From assembly GCF_003289645.1 (NCBI RefSeq), contig NZ_QLYX01000011.1:124001-188000 (forward strand): a stretch of DNA of 64,000 bases, written 5' to 3'. Within the stretch, counting starts at the first letter, position 1, and every line of letters starts with the position of its first letter. The notes under the pieces were generated by a model. It made no database searches, was not told where the DNA came from, and was given only the letters and a program-made list of their open reading frames with translations. Below, piece by piece: positions 24,687 through 34,026 of this stretch. The position numbers were made by a program, and so were the translations under genes. This DNA comes from Actinomadura craniellae (lineage in GTDB: Bacteria > Actinomycetota > Actinomycetes > Streptosporangiales > Streptosporangiaceae).

Positions 24687-26948
24687 GTGACACAGGAACT
24701 GATCGCGCCGCCGGTCACGGACGCCGAGGAGATCCGGCGGGCCTGCGCGGGGCTGCCCGGCGTCACCCCGGACCGGCTGCCGGCCGATCGCGCGGCGGCC
24801 ATCAGCGAGGCCGCGGCGCTGATCGTGACCGAGCCCGCCTACTCGACGGTCGCGGCCCGGCTGCTGGCCCGGCAGATCGCCGAGGAGGCCGGCGAACCGA
24901 CCTTCGCCGAGGCGATCGCGGTGGCGCACGCCGAGGGGCTGCTCAACGACGCGACCGCCGCGTTCGTCGCCGCGCACGCCGCCGAGCTGGAGGAACTGGT
25001 CGACCACGGGGCCGACGACCGGTTCACCTACTTCGGGCTGCGCACCGTCCACGACCGGTACCTGCTGCGGCACCCGGAGTCCCGCCGGGTGCTGGAGCGC
25101 CCGCAGCACTTCCTGCTGCGGGTGGCCTGCGGGCTGGCGGACACCGTCGGTGAGGCAGCGGAACTGTACGGGCCGATGTCGCGGCTGGCCTACCTGCCCA
25201 GCTCGCCCACCCTGTTCAACTCCGGGGCCCGCCGCCCGCAGCTGTCCTCGTGCTTCCTGCTGGACTCGCCCCGCGACGAGTTGGAGTCCATCTACGAGCG
25301 GTACGGGCAGGTCGCCCGGCTCAGCAAGTACGCCGGCGGCATCGGCATCTCCTGGAGCCGGATCCGGTCGCGCGGGTCGCTGATCCGCGGCACCAACGGG
25401 CACTCCAACGGGATCGTGCCGTGGCTGCGCACCCTGGACGCCTCGGTGGCGGCGGTCAACCAGGGCGGCCGGCGCAAGGGCGCGGCCTGCGTCTACCTGG
25501 AGACCTGGCACGCCGACATCGAGGAGTTCCTGGAGCTGCGCGACAACACGGGAGAGGAGGCCCGCCGCACGCACAACCTCAACCTGGCCAACTGGATCCC
25601 CGACGAGTTCATGCGCCGGGTCGAGGCCGACGCCGACTGGTCGCTGTTCGACCCCAAGGAGGTGCCGGAGCTCACCGACCTGTGGGGGGCGGAGTTCGAC
25701 ACCGCCTACCGGGCGGCCGAGGACGCCGGGCGGTACGTGCGGCGGGTGCCCGCACGAACCCTGTACGGCCGGATGATGCGGACGCTGGCGCAGACCGGCA
25801 ACGGCTGGATGACCTTCAAGGACGCCGCCAACCGCGCCTGCAACCAGACCGCCGAGCCGGGCCGCGTCGTGCACCTGTCCAACCTGTGCACCGAGATCCT
25901 CCAGGTCACCGACGACGCCGAGACCGCCGTGTGCAACCTCGGCTCGGTCAACCTCGCCGCCCACCTCACCGGCGACGACCTCGACTGGGAGCGGCTGCGC
26001 ACCACCGTCGGCACCGCCGTGCGGTTCCTGGACCGCACCATCGACCGGGGCTTCTACCCCACGCCGGAGGCGGCCCGGGCCAACGCCGGGTGGCGCCCGG
26101 TCGGGCTGGGCGTGATGGGGCTGGCGGACGTGTTCTTCCGGCTGCGGTTGCCGTTCGACTCGCCGGCCGCGCTGGAACTGTCCACCCGCATCGCCGAGGA
26201 GATCTCGCTCGCCGCCTACACCGAGTCGGCCCGGCTGGCCGTCGAGTACGGCCCGCACCCGGGTTACGAGCGCACCCGGGCGGCGCGCGGGGTGCTGCAC
26301 CCCGACCACTGGCCCGACGCGCTCTCCCGGCACCCCGAGCGGTGGGACGAGCTCCGCAGCACGGTCGCCCGGACCGGGCTGCGCAACTCGCTGCTGATCG
26401 CCATCGCGCCGACCGCGACCATCGCGTCCATCGCCGGCTGCTACGAGTGCATCGAGCCGCAGGTGTCGAACGTCTTCAAGCGCGAGACCCTCTCGGGGGA
26501 GTTCCTGCAGATCAACCGGTACCTCGTCGATGACCTCAAGGCGCGCGGCCTGTGGACGCAGGCCGTCCGCGACGCCATCAAACGCGCCGACGGGTCCGTG
26601 CAGGGCATCGCCGAGATCCCGGGCGACCTGCGCGCGCTCTACCGCACCGCGTGGGAACTGCCGCAGAAGGCGCTGATCGACCTGGCCGCGGCCCGCACCC
26701 CGTACATCGACCAGTCCCAGTCGCTCAACCTGTTCATGGCCGACCCGACCATCGGGAAGCTGTCGTCGATGTACGCCTACGCGTGGCGCAGCGGCCTGAA
26801 GACCACCTACTACCTGCGCTCGCGCCCGGCGACCCGGATCGCCCAGACCACCGTCGCCCAGACCACCGCCGCGCAGCTCGCCGTCACCCCGACCGAGGCG
26901 GTCACGTGCTCCCTGGAGAACCCCGAGATCTGCGAGGCGTGCCAGTGA
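24687..26948 (+). CDS. nrdA: Class Ia ribonucleotide reductase, large subunit
   Basis: 753 residues; reduces ribonucleoside diphosphates. SSCFLL supplies an active-site Cys, NLCTEI the thiyl-radical Cys with its Asn and Glu, VCNLGSVNL the partner Cys, and PTATIASIAG the phosphate loop. The C terminus ENPEICEACQ has the CxxC that takes electrons from thioredoxin. The N terminus is shorter than in E. coli NrdA and keeps only part of an ATP-cone-like segment, so dATP feedback may differ. The start is the GTG at 24687 after GAGGGAGAG. The gene overlaps nrdB by 4 bp. Confidence 0.95.
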   Translation: MTQELIAPPVTDAEEIRRACAGLPGVTPDRLPADRAAAISEAAALIVTEPAYSTVAARLLARQIAEEAGEPTFAEAIAVAHAEGLLNDATAAFVAAHAAELEELVDHGADDRFTYFGLRTVHDRYLLRHPESRRVLERPQHFLLRVACGLADTVGEAAELYGPMSRLAYLPSSPTLFNSGARRPQLSSCFLLDSPRDELESIYERYGQVARLSKYAGGIGISWSRIRSRGSLIRGTNGHSNGIVPWLRTLDASVAAVNQGGRRKGAACVYLETWHADIEEFLELRDNTGEEARRTHNLNLANWIPDEFMRRVEADADWSLFDPKEVPELTDLWGAEFDTAYRAAEDAGRYVRRVPARTLYGRMMRTLAQTGNGWMTFKDAANRACNQTAEPGRVVHLSNLCTEILQVTDDAETAVCNLGSVNLAAHLTGDDLDWERLRTTVGTAVRFLDRTIDRGFYPTPEAARANAGWRPVGLGVMGLADVFFRLRLPFDSPAALELSTRIAEEISLAAYTESARLAVEYGPHPGYERTRAARGVLHPDHWPDALSRHPERWDELRSTVARTGLRNSLLIAIAPTATIASIAGCYECIEPQVSNVFKRETLSGEFLQINRYLVDDLKARGLWTQAVRDAIKRADGSVQGIAEIPGDLRALYRTAWELPQKALIDLAAARTPYIDQSQSLNLFMADPTIGKLSSMYAYAWRSGLKTTYYLRSRPATRIAQTTVAQTTAAQLAVTPTEAVTCSLENPEICEACQ

Positions 26949-27955
26949 GCGCCCGCGGCACGCTGCTCGACCCGGGGATGGACCTGACCCTGCGGCCGAT
27001 GCGTTACCCGGGTTTCTACGACCGCTACCGCGCCGCGATCCGCAACACCTGGACCGTCGAGGAGGTCGACCTGCACTCGGACCTGGCCGACCTGGCCCGG
27101 CTGAACGCGGGGGAGCTGCACCTGGTCAACCGGCTGGTGGCGTTCTTCGCCACCGGCGACACCATCGTCGCCAACAATCTGGTGCTCAACCTCTACAAGC
27201 ACCTCAACGCCCCCGAGGCGCGGCTGTACCTGTCGCGGCAGCTGTTCGAGGAGGCCGTCCATGTCCAGTTCTACCTGACCCTGCTGGACACCTACCTGCC
27301 CGACGAGGCCGAGCGGGCGAAGGCGTTCGCCGCGGTGGAGAACATCCCCTCCATCCGGGACAAGGCGGAGTTCTGCCTGCGCTGGATCGACTCCCTCGGC
27401 GAGCTGGACGCGCTGCGGACCCGGGCGGACCGGCGGGCGTTCCTGCTCAACCTGGTCTGCTTCGCCGCGTGCATCGAGGGCCTGTTCTTCTACGGCGCCT
27501 TCGCCTACGTGTACTGGCTGCGTTCCCGGGGCCTGCTCAACGGCCTGGCCTCGGGGACCAACTGGGTCTTCCGCGACGAGTCCATGCACATGGAGTTCGC
27601 CTTCTCCGTCATCGACACCGTCCGGGCCGAGGAGCCGGAACTCTTCGACGACGAGCTCACCAAGCAGGTGACCGTGATGCTGGAGGAAGCCGTCGCCGCC
27701 GAGACGGCCTTCGCCCGCGACCTGTGCGGTGACGGCCTGCCCGGGATGAGCGCCGGGGACATGCGCGCCTACCTGGAGAACATCGCCGACCAGCGGCTGG
27801 CCCGCCTCGGCATGCCGCCGCGGTACGGCACCGCCAACCCGTTCGCCTTCATGGAGTTGCAGGACGTCCAGGAGCTGTCGAACTTCTTCGAGCGCCGCGT
27901 CTCGGCCTACCAGGTCGCCGTCGAGGGGACGGTCGCCTTCGACGAGGCGTTCTGA
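26945..27955 (+). CDS. nrdB: Class Ia ribonucleotide reductase, small (radical) subunit
   Basis: 336 residues. The di-iron ligands are visible as ATGDTIVANNL (Asp), QLFEEAVHVQFY (Glu and His), ACIEGLFFYG (Glu) and RDESMHMEF (Glu and His). Tyr in HVQFY, four residues after the His ligand, is at the place of the radical tyrosine, so this is a tyrosyl-radical enzyme and not the Tyr-less class Ic. GTG start overlapping the nrdA stop (GTGA). A strong terminator follows 4 bp after its stop. No NrdR or NrdS-like gene is adjacent. Confidence 0.95.
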   Translation: MSARGTLLDPGMDLTLRPMRYPGFYDRYRAAIRNTWTVEEVDLHSDLADLARLNAGELHLVNRLVAFFATGDTIVANNLVLNLYKHLNAPEARLYLSRQLFEEAVHVQFYLTLLDTYLPDEAERAKAFAAVENIPSIRDKAEFCLRWIDSLGELDALRTRADRRAFLLNLVCFAACIEGLFFYGAFAYVYWLRSRGLLNGLASGTNWVFRDESMHMEFAFSVIDTVRAEEPELFDDELTKQVTVMLEEAVAAETAFARDLCGDGLPGMSAGDMRAYLENIADQRLARLGMPPRYGTANPFAFMELQDVQELSNFFERRVSAYQVAVEGTVAFDEAF

Positions 27956-27958
27956 GCC

Positions 27959-27990
27959 GCGCCCTCGGGCCGGAGACGGCCCGAGGGCGC
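27959..27990 (+). terminator. Terminator of nrdAB
   Basis: A 14-bp perfect stem, GCGCCCTCGGGCCG paired with CGGCCCGAGGGCGC, with a GAGA tetraloop, starting 3 bp after the nrdB stop. Confidence 0.85.
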
Positions 27991-28054
27991 GCTCACCTCG
28001 AGTGCCGGTAGTGGAACCGGGGGGTGACTAGTGGCGATTGATCACGTATGTCAC

Positions 28055-28222
28055 TATGTGCGGTGTAGGCGACGGCGGAACGAGGAAGCCGGTGTGAATC
28101 CGGCGCGGTCCCGCCACTGTGATCGGCGAGCGGATCCCGAACCACGCCACTGCCCGGACACGGGTGGGAAGGCCGGGACGAGCATCGACCCGAGAGCCAG
28201 GAGACTCACGCGGTCGCCTCCT
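28055..28222 (+). promoter_or_regulatory. Cobalamin riboswitch of the B12 import operon
   Basis: Aptamer core GGAAGCCGGTGTGAATCCGG and CGGTCCCGCCACTGT, B12 box GCCACTG at about 28146, GGGTGGGAAGGCC, and closing CGAGAGCCAGGAGAC. Its sequence differs from the metE/nrdA pair, so it is an independent copy. A GGGGCGGATCTCCCC hairpin at about 28231-28246 just before the ribosome site could be the expression platform. Confidence 0.92.
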
Positions 28223-28267
28223 CGATGAAGCTGGGGCGGATCTCCCCAGAGAGGAGGGCGTTCCGGC

Positions 28268-28630
28268 ATGCCCGTGCAGCCGACCGACCCGGCGCCGTGC
28301 CGGGTCACGGTGTGCCGCGACTGCTGCTGTGGCAGTCCCAAAGTCACCGGTATCGATCACGTGGCGCAGACCGCGCGCCTGGCCAGGGACGCGCCGGTCC
28401 GGATCTCCGCGTGCCTGGACGTGTGCGAGCGGGCGAACGTGATCGTCGTGCAGCCCTCGTCCGCCGGCCGCGCCGCCGGCGGCCGGCCGGTCTGGCTCGG
28501 CATGGTCAACGACCCCGCCGCGACCGAGGACATCGTCGCCTGGGTCCGGGCGGGCGGCCCCGGTGTCGCCACGCCGCCCGAGGTCCTGGACCTGTACGCC
28601 TTCACCCCGCCGCGCCGCGCCGCGCGCTGA
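28268..28630 (+). CDS. Thioredoxin-like (2Fe-2S) ferredoxin domain protein
   Basis: 120 residues. The cysteines CRVTVCRDCCCGS and, later, ISACLDVCERANVIVVQPS match the thioredoxin-fold 2Fe-2S ferredoxins found in actinobacterial cobalamin loci. It is the first gene behind the B12 riboswitch, with GAGGAGGG before the ATG. A role in reducing corrinoid or supporting cobalamin handling is likely from context only. The importer genes follow 37 bp later. Confidence 0.85.
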   Translation: MPVQPTDPAPCRVTVCRDCCCGSPKVTGIDHVAQTARLARDAPVRISACLDVCERANVIVVQPSSAGRAAGGRPVWLGMVNDPAATEDIVAWVRAGGPGVATPPEVLDLYAFTPPRRAAR

Positions 28631-28667
28631 CCCCCCTTTTTTCGGCACCTTCGTGAGAGGACTCGCC

Positions 28668-29648
28668 ATGCCGGGTAGACGCCCGCTGTCCCTGCTCCTG
28701 GCCCTGGCCCTGCTGGTCTCGGGCTGTGGTGGCACCGCCGGCGACGACGCCGGGCACCAGGGGGCCGCCGCGGCGGGTTTCCCGGTGACCGTGACGAACT
28801 GCAAGGTGACGGCCACCTACCGGCAGCCGCCGCGGCGCGCGGTGTCGCTCAACCAGCACGCGACCGAGGTCATGCTGGCGCTCGGCCTGGAGAAGTCGAT
28901 GGTCGGCACCGCGTACCTGGACGACAGGATCCTGCCCGAGTACCAGGCCGCCTACGCCGGGATCAAGGTGCTGGCCAAGGAGTACCCCTCCTACGAGACG
29001 CTGCTGGCGGCCGAGCCGGACTTCGTCTACGGCGGGTTCGCCAGCACCTTCGAGGAGAAGGAGGGACGCGCCCGGGCCGCCTTCACCAAGGCCGGGATCA
29101 ACACCCACCTCAACATCGAGGAGTGCCCGTCCGGCCCGGTGACGATGGCCATGATGGACGAGGAGATCCGCACCATCGCCAAGATCTTCGGCGTGCCGGA
29201 CCGGGCCGAGCAGCAGGTCAAGCGGCTGCACGCCACGCTGGACACGGTCAAGACCAAGCTCGGCGGGGTCGCCCCGGTCAAGCTCTTCGTCTACGACAGC
29301 GGCGACAAGACCGCCTTCACCGCGGGCGGCGCCGGCATCGGCAACGAGATGATCAAGCAGGCGGGCGGGGTGAACCTGTTCGCCGACCTGAACAAGGCGT
29401 TCGGTGACGTGTCCTTCGAGCAGGTGGCCGAGCGCGCCCCCGAAGTGATCGTCATCTACGACTACGGCGACCAGCCCGCCGAGGACAAGAAGAAGTTCCT
29501 GCTGGCCAACCCCGCACTGCAGGACGTGCCCGCGATCAAGAACAAGCGGTTCGCGGTGCTGCCGCTGTCCTCCACGGTGCTGGGCGTGCGGGTCCCGGCC
29601 GGCGTGGACGCGCTGGCCCGCCAGCTCCACCCCGACCGGTTCCGGTGA
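28668..29648 (+). CDS. btuF: Cobalamin ABC transporter substrate-binding lipoprotein
   Basis: 326 residues. A lipoprotein signal (LLLALALLVSGC, Cys at about 19) is followed by a cluster A-II/BtuF-type binding fold: RRAVSLNQHATEVMLALGLEKSMVGTAYLDD, EPDFVYGGF, KLFVYDSGDKTAFTAGGAGIGNEMIKQAGGVNLFAD. It captures the ligand outside the membrane and hands it to the permease. The B12 riboswitch in front argues for cobalamin rather than siderophore. It overlaps btuC by 4 bp. Confidence 0.9.
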   Translation: MPGRRPLSLLLALALLVSGCGGTAGDDAGHQGAAAAGFPVTVTNCKVTATYRQPPRRAVSLNQHATEVMLALGLEKSMVGTAYLDDRILPEYQAAYAGIKVLAKEYPSYETLLAAEPDFVYGGFASTFEEKEGRARAAFTKAGINTHLNIEECPSGPVTMAMMDEEIRTIAKIFGVPDRAEQQVKRLHATLDTVKTKLGGVAPVKLFVYDSGDKTAFTAGGAGIGNEMIKQAGGVNLFADLNKAFGDVSFEQVAERAPEVIVIYDYGDQPAEDKKKFLLANPALQDVPAIKNKRFAVLPLSSTVLGVRVPAGVDALARQLHPDRFR

Positions 29649-30733
29649 CCGGCCTGACCGAGGCGACCGGCGAGGTGACCGGCAGGGCCGGACCGGAGGC
29701 GGCCCGCCATCACGGGATCCCGTACCTGCCGGTGCTGGTGCTGCTCGGCGCCCTGGTGCTGGTGGCCGCGACGGCCGGGATCGCGGCCGGTTCGATCCGC
29801 ATCCCGGCCGACCAGGTCTGGGGCATCCTGCTGCACCGGCTGCACCCGGCGCTGGCCGAGCCGACCTGGTCGCCGGTCCGCGAGACGATCGTCATCGACG
29901 TCCGGCTGCCCCGCGTCCTGCTGTGCGGGGTGGTCGGCGCGGGCTTGGCGGTGTGCGGCATGGCGCTGCAGGCGCTGGTGCGCAACCCGCTGGCCGACCC
30001 GATGCTGCTGGGGGTGTCCTCGGGCGCCACGGTCGGCGCGGTGCTGGTCGTGGTGTTCAACCTGACGCTGTTCGGGATGTTCTCGCTGCCCCTGGCCGCG
30101 TTCTGCGGCGCGCTGGCCGCCCTGGTCGCGGTCTACTTCCTGGCCCGCTCCGGCGGGCGGATGACCACGGTGCGCCTGGTGCTGGCCGGAGTGGCCATGG
30201 CCGAGGTGCTGTCGGCGGTGGCCAGCTTCCTGGTCGTCACCTCCGACGACCCGCACAAGACGCAGGCCGCGCTGCGCTGGATGCTCGGCGGGCTGGCCGG
30301 CACCACCTGGACGGTGGTGTGGATCCCCGCCGCCGCGGTCCTGCTCGGGACGGCCGTCCTGCTGGGCGTGTGCCGCCCGCTCAACCTGCTGCTCGCCGGG
30401 GAGGAGGCCGCCGCGGCCCTCGGCCTGGACGTGCACCGGTTCCGCGCCGCCCTGTTCACCCTGGTCGCCCTCATGATCGGGACGATCGTCGCGGTCAGCG
30501 GCTCGATCGGGTTCGTCGGGCTGATCATGCCGCATGTGGTGCGGCTGCTGGTCGGCGCCGACCACCGGCGGGCGCTGCCCGCGGCGGCGCTGCTCGGCGC
30601 GGCCTTCCTGATCACCGCCGACCTGGCCGCGCGCACCCTGATCACCCCCGAGGAGATCCCCGTCGGCATCCTCACCGCCCTGGTCGGCGGTCCCTTCTTC
30701 CTGTGGCTGATGCGGCGGAAGGCGGCGCGGTGA
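29645..30733 (+). CDS. btuC: Cobalamin ABC transporter permease (FecCD family)
   Basis: 362 residues with about ten membrane spans. FecCD signatures: RLPRVLLCGVVGAGLAVCGMALQALVRNPLADPMLLGVSSGA and SGSIGFVGLIMPHVVRLLVG, the latter near the ATPase-contact loop. The GTG start overlaps the btuF stop, and the stop overlaps the btuD start. It works as a dimer with two ATPase subunits. Confidence 0.92.
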   Translation: MTGLTEATGEVTGRAGPEAARHHGIPYLPVLVLLGALVLVAATAGIAAGSIRIPADQVWGILLHRLHPALAEPTWSPVRETIVIDVRLPRVLLCGVVGAGLAVCGMALQALVRNPLADPMLLGVSSGATVGAVLVVVFNLTLFGMFSLPLAAFCGALAALVAVYFLARSGGRMTTVRLVLAGVAMAEVLSAVASFLVVTSDDPHKTQAALRWMLGGLAGTTWTVVWIPAAAVLLGTAVLLGVCRPLNLLLAGEEAAAALGLDVHRFRAALFTLVALMIGTIVAVSGSIGFVGLIMPHVVRLLVGADHRRALPAAALLGAAFLITADLAARTLITPEEIPVGILTALVGGPFFLWLMRRKAAR

Positions 30734-31590
30734 TCCCCGACACGACCCCCGGAGCCCTGCGGGCGGAAGCGGTGTCCGTCGTCGCGGGCGGCCGCACCCT
30801 GGTGGACGGGGTTTCCCTGGACGTGGCGCCGGCGGAGGTCGTCGGCCTGGTTGGCCCCAACGGCGCCGGGAAGTCGACGCTGCTGCGCACGTTCTACCGG
30901 GCGCTGCGCCCCACCTCGGGGCGGGTCCTGCTGGACGGCGAGGACGTCTGGCGGATGCCGGGCAAGCGCCTGGCCCGGCGGCTGGCCGCGGTACTGCAGG
31001 AGACCGCTGGGGAGTTCGAGCTCACCGTGCACGACGTCGTGGCCATGGGACGCACCCCGCACAAGCGCGCCTTCCAGGGCGACGACGCCACCGACCGCGA
31101 CATCATCACGGCCGCGCTGGGCGAACTCGACGTGGCGGGGCTGGCCCGCGCACCGTTCGACCGGCTGTCGGGCGGGGAGAAGCAGCGGGTACTGATCGCC
31201 CGCGCGCTCGCCCAGCGGACCGGGACCCTGGTCCTCGACGAGCCGACCAACCACCTGGACCTGCGCCACCAGATCGACGCGCTCCGGCTGGTCCGCCGGC
31301 TCGGCGTCACCGCGGTCATCGCGCTGCACGACCTGAACCTCGCGGCGGCGTTCTGCGACCGCATCTGCGTGCTGCACGGCGGGCGCGTCGTCGCGACCGG
31401 CCCGCCCGGCCGGGTGCTGACCCCGCGGCTGCTGGCGGAGGTCTACCAGGTGGACGCCGAGGTGGCCGAGCACCCGCGCACCGGCGCCCCCCAGATCACC
31501 GTCCTGACCGGCGGCCCGAGCGCCCGGCCGGTCGCGCTCGACACCGCGCGACCGCCGGCCGGACCGGAGGGGAGGGAGCCCACGGCCTGA
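30730..31590 (+). CDS. btuD: Cobalamin ABC transporter ATPase
   Basis: 286 residues. Walker A GPNGAGKST, Q-loop LQETAG, ABC signature LSGGEKQRV, Walker B TLVLDEPTNHLD and the switch His in ALHDLNLAA are all intact. GTG start with a 4-bp overlap to btuC. A hairpin follows at 31645, so the FhuF-like gene beyond may be read only in part from this operon. Confidence 0.92.
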   Translation: MIPDTTPGALRAEAVSVVAGGRTLVDGVSLDVAPAEVVGLVGPNGAGKSTLLRTFYRALRPTSGRVLLDGEDVWRMPGKRLARRLAAVLQETAGEFELTVHDVVAMGRTPHKRAFQGDDATDRDIITAALGELDVAGLARAPFDRLSGGEKQRVLIARALAQRTGTLVLDEPTNHLDLRHQIDALRLVRRLGVTAVIALHDLNLAAAFCDRICVLHGGRVVATGPPGRVLTPRLLAEVYQVDAEVAEHPRTGAPQITVLTGGPSARPVALDTARPPAGPEGREPTA

Positions 31591-31644
31591 ATTCACCGAG
31601 GAGCGGAGAACGCAGGACGGGCGTCGCCGCCGGGCGAAATGTCA

Positions 31645-31681
31645 CGGCGTGCCGGTGCCTGCCTGGAACAGCGGCACGCCG
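31645..31681 (+). terminator. Hairpin after btuD
   Basis: CGGCGTGCCG (31645-31654) pairs with CGGCACGCCG (31672-31681) across a 17-nt loop, 54 bp after the btuD stop. There is no T run. It is a possible partial terminator before the FhuF-like gene. The rest of 31591-31827 shows no gene. Confidence 0.5.
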
Positions 31682-31827
31682 TTCGCGGGAATGAGATGCC
31701 GCTTTTATGGTCGCCTTCTATTGGCACGGGCGTGCGCGTGGCACCCCAGGTTCGCCCGGCAGTTCTTTGATGGCCGAAATGGTCGACTTAATTCAGGCCG
31801 CCGCCTTTGGACAGGAGCATCGCCAAC

Positions 31828-32514
31828 ATGACCGCCCTCCGGCCCGCACCCTCCCGCCTGGTCGCGACCGCCCTCGCCGACGTCGCGGAACTCGGCCCGT
31901 TCTTCTCGATCACGGTGGGCGGCCCGGACCCGGGGTGGCATCCGATGGCCGCCTCCTACGCCGCGGGGCTGCAGGATCTGGTCGCGGCCACGGCCCGGCG
32001 CTACCGCACCGGCGAGCTGCGGATCGCCGCGTCGGTCGTGCAGCTCGGGCACGCCGCCCGCCTCTGGTCGCCCGTCCTGGCCTGCGCGCTCGTCCACGGC
32101 GTCGTGCCCGACCTGGACGGGCTGCAGCGTGCCGACGAGGGGCCCCACCTGCGGGTTCCCGCCGCGCATGGCCGGCACGTGCCCGCGTCCGAACCGCCGG
32201 CCGGCGAGCTCTACCGGGCGGTGGTGACCGAGCACCTGGAGGCGCTGGCGGCCGGGTTGCACGTCAAGGTGGCGCCGCGGTTGCTGTACGGGAACGCGGC
32301 CTCCGCGCTGGTCGAGGCGGCGCGCGCGATCCTCGCGGCCCGGCCGGACCTGCGCGACCCCCTCGTCCGGCTCACCGGCCGGCTGCTGGACACCGGGCGG
32401 CTGGCGGGGACCGGTGACGTCATCGACGACGACCTGGCGTTCCGGCGCCGTAGCTGCTGCCTGTACTACCGGGTCCCCGACGGGGTGAAGTGTGAAGACT
32501 GCGCGCTGGTCTAG
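31828..32514 (+). CDS. FhuF-like [2Fe-2S] ferric/corrinoid reductase
   Basis: 228 residues. The C-terminal RRSCCLYYRVPDGVKCEDCALV is the FhuF motif CC-x10-C-x2-C, which holds an unusual 2Fe-2S cluster. FhuF proteins reduce ferric siderophores in the cytoplasm. The ATG at 31828 follows AGGAG; an in-frame TTG at 31807 is less likely. Its place just after the B12 importer suggests it could act on cobalamin or an iron chelate; I cannot tell which. The MATE gene starts 2 bp after its stop. Confidence 0.88.
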   Translation: MTALRPAPSRLVATALADVAELGPFFSITVGGPDPGWHPMAASYAAGLQDLVAATARRYRTGELRIAASVVQLGHAARLWSPVLACALVHGVVPDLDGLQRADEGPHLRVPAAHGRHVPASEPPAGELYRAVVTEHLEALAAGLHVKVAPRLLYGNAASALVEAARAILAARPDLRDPLVRLTGRLLDTGRLAGTGDVIDDDLAFRRRSCCLYYRVPDGVKCEDCALV

Positions 32515-32516
32515 CG

Positions 32517-33965
32517 GTGGTCGCGGCCATGTGTTCGAGAGTTCCGCACAAGCGCGATCGCCGTGCACGGGAAGGCCGGTATCGCGGACGTTGGAATCGC
32601 CGGAGCCGGAAAGGGAACTCCTCCTTCGCGGGTGCCGGGCGGATCTGGCGGCTGGCCGCCCCGCTGATGGTGGCCGGGCTCACCCAGATCATCCTCAACG
32701 TCGTCGACACGGTCATGCTCGCGCGGCTGTCGACCGCGGCGCTGGGGGCGTTCGCGCTGGCGGCGCCGGTGTACCTGGTGGCCCTGGTCGTCGTCCGGGG
32801 GTGGGCCACCGCCGTCCAGATCCAGGTGGCCCGGCACCACGGGGCGGGCCGCCCGGGCGAGGTCGCCCGGGTGGTGCGGGTCGGCGTGCTCGTCTCCCTC
32901 GCCGCAGGCACGGCCGTGGGCGCCGTCCTGTACGCGGCGGCCACCCCCTTCCTGACCGTCCTGGGCGCCTCCGCGGAGCTGGTCGGGCCGGGTGCCGGCT
33001 ACCTGCGGGTCCTGGCCTTCGCCGTCCCCCTGGCCGCCGTCTCCTTCACCGTCCAGGGGGCCTGCGCGGGCGTCGGGGTCACCCGGGTCGCCATGTACCA
33101 CGCCCTGCTGGTCAACGCCGTCAACCTGCCGCTCGGCCTGGCCCTGATCTTCGGCGCGGGGTTCGGCGTCACCGGTGCGGCGGTCGCCACCCTGGTCGCG
33201 ACCGGCACCGGCACCGCCTACCTGCTCGGGTACGGCAGGGCCAGGCTGCCGCGGGTTCCGGACGGCCCGATCGCCGCCGCCCGGACGGCCCGGGGCCTGT
33301 GGCGGATCGGCTGGCCCGAGATGAGCACGATGGGCATCGGGTACCTCAACGAGGCGCTCCTGGCCGGGTTCGCCGCCCGGATGGGCACCCACGACCTGGC
33401 GGCCTACCGCATCGTCGACAACCTCATCCTGGTGCTGTTCACCGTTCTCGTCTCGGCCACCACTGCCGTCACCGTCCTGGCCGGCCAGGAGCTGGGCGCC
33501 GGGGACCGGGAGCGGGCCGACGCCTGGCGGCGCGCGGGGCTGCGGCTGCTGGTCGTCCTGCTCGCCGTCCCCCTCGCCGCCGTGCTCCTGGCGGGCCGGC
33601 CACTGATCTCCCTGGTCACCACGGACGCCGCCGTCGCCGACCTCGCCTGGTCCATCGCGCCGCTGGCGCTGCTCAGCCTGGCCCCGCTGCTGGCCGGCAT
33701 GGCCTACGCCGCCGTGCTGCGGGCCGCCGAGGACACCCGGGCCATCATGATCGCCTCGGTGGCCGGTGACTACGTCGCGCTCATCCCGCTCGCCTGGCTG
33801 CTGGGCGTCCACCTCGACCTGGGCCTCACCGGCCTCTACCTCGGCTGGACGGCGTTCGGGGTGCTCTACTCCCTGCTGCTCCACCTGCGCTACCGCCGGA
33901 CGCGCCCCGGGCCGGGGCACCTCCGGTCACCGGCATCCGACGGACCGGAGGCTTCGCTGCCCTGA
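32517..33965 (+). CDS. MATE-family efflux transporter
   Basis: 482 residues, about 12 membrane spans in two similar halves: PLMVAGLTQIILNVVDTVMLARLSTAALGAFALAAPV in the first and WPEMSTMGIGYLNEALLAGFAARMGTHDLAAYRIV in the second. MATE proteins export cations, dyes, drugs or siderophores using sodium or proton gradients. The GTG at 32517 lies right after the FhuF-like stop; an ATG at 32529 is an alternative that removes four residues. Cotranscription with the FhuF-like gene suggests export of a chelator, as inference. Confidence 0.9.
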   Translation: MVAAMCSRVPHKRDRRAREGRYRGRWNRRSRKGNSSFAGAGRIWRLAAPLMVAGLTQIILNVVDTVMLARLSTAALGAFALAAPVYLVALVVVRGWATAVQIQVARHHGAGRPGEVARVVRVGVLVSLAAGTAVGAVLYAAATPFLTVLGASAELVGPGAGYLRVLAFAVPLAAVSFTVQGACAGVGVTRVAMYHALLVNAVNLPLGLALIFGAGFGVTGAAVATLVATGTGTAYLLGYGRARLPRVPDGPIAAARTARGLWRIGWPEMSTMGIGYLNEALLAGFAARMGTHDLAAYRIVDNLILVLFTVLVSATTAVTVLAGQELGAGDRERADAWRRAGLRLLVVLLAVPLAAVLLAGRPLISLVTTDAAVADLAWSIAPLALLSLAPLLAGMAYAAVLRAAEDTRAIMIASVAGDYVALIPLAWLLGVHLDLGLTGLYLGWTAFGVLYSLLLHLRYRRTRPGPGHLRSPASDGPEASLP

Positions 33966-34026
33966 CCGCTCGGTCGATCGGGGAGGCTTGTTCCGTACGG
34001 GTAGAGTGCGGCCGGAGAGGACGACC

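Noticed and set aside
22801-24690. Two ORFs starting MSGNDRRHRALGRQVREA on opposite strands
   Set aside because: They lie inside the two identical cobalamin riboswitches; the conservation is that of the RNA.
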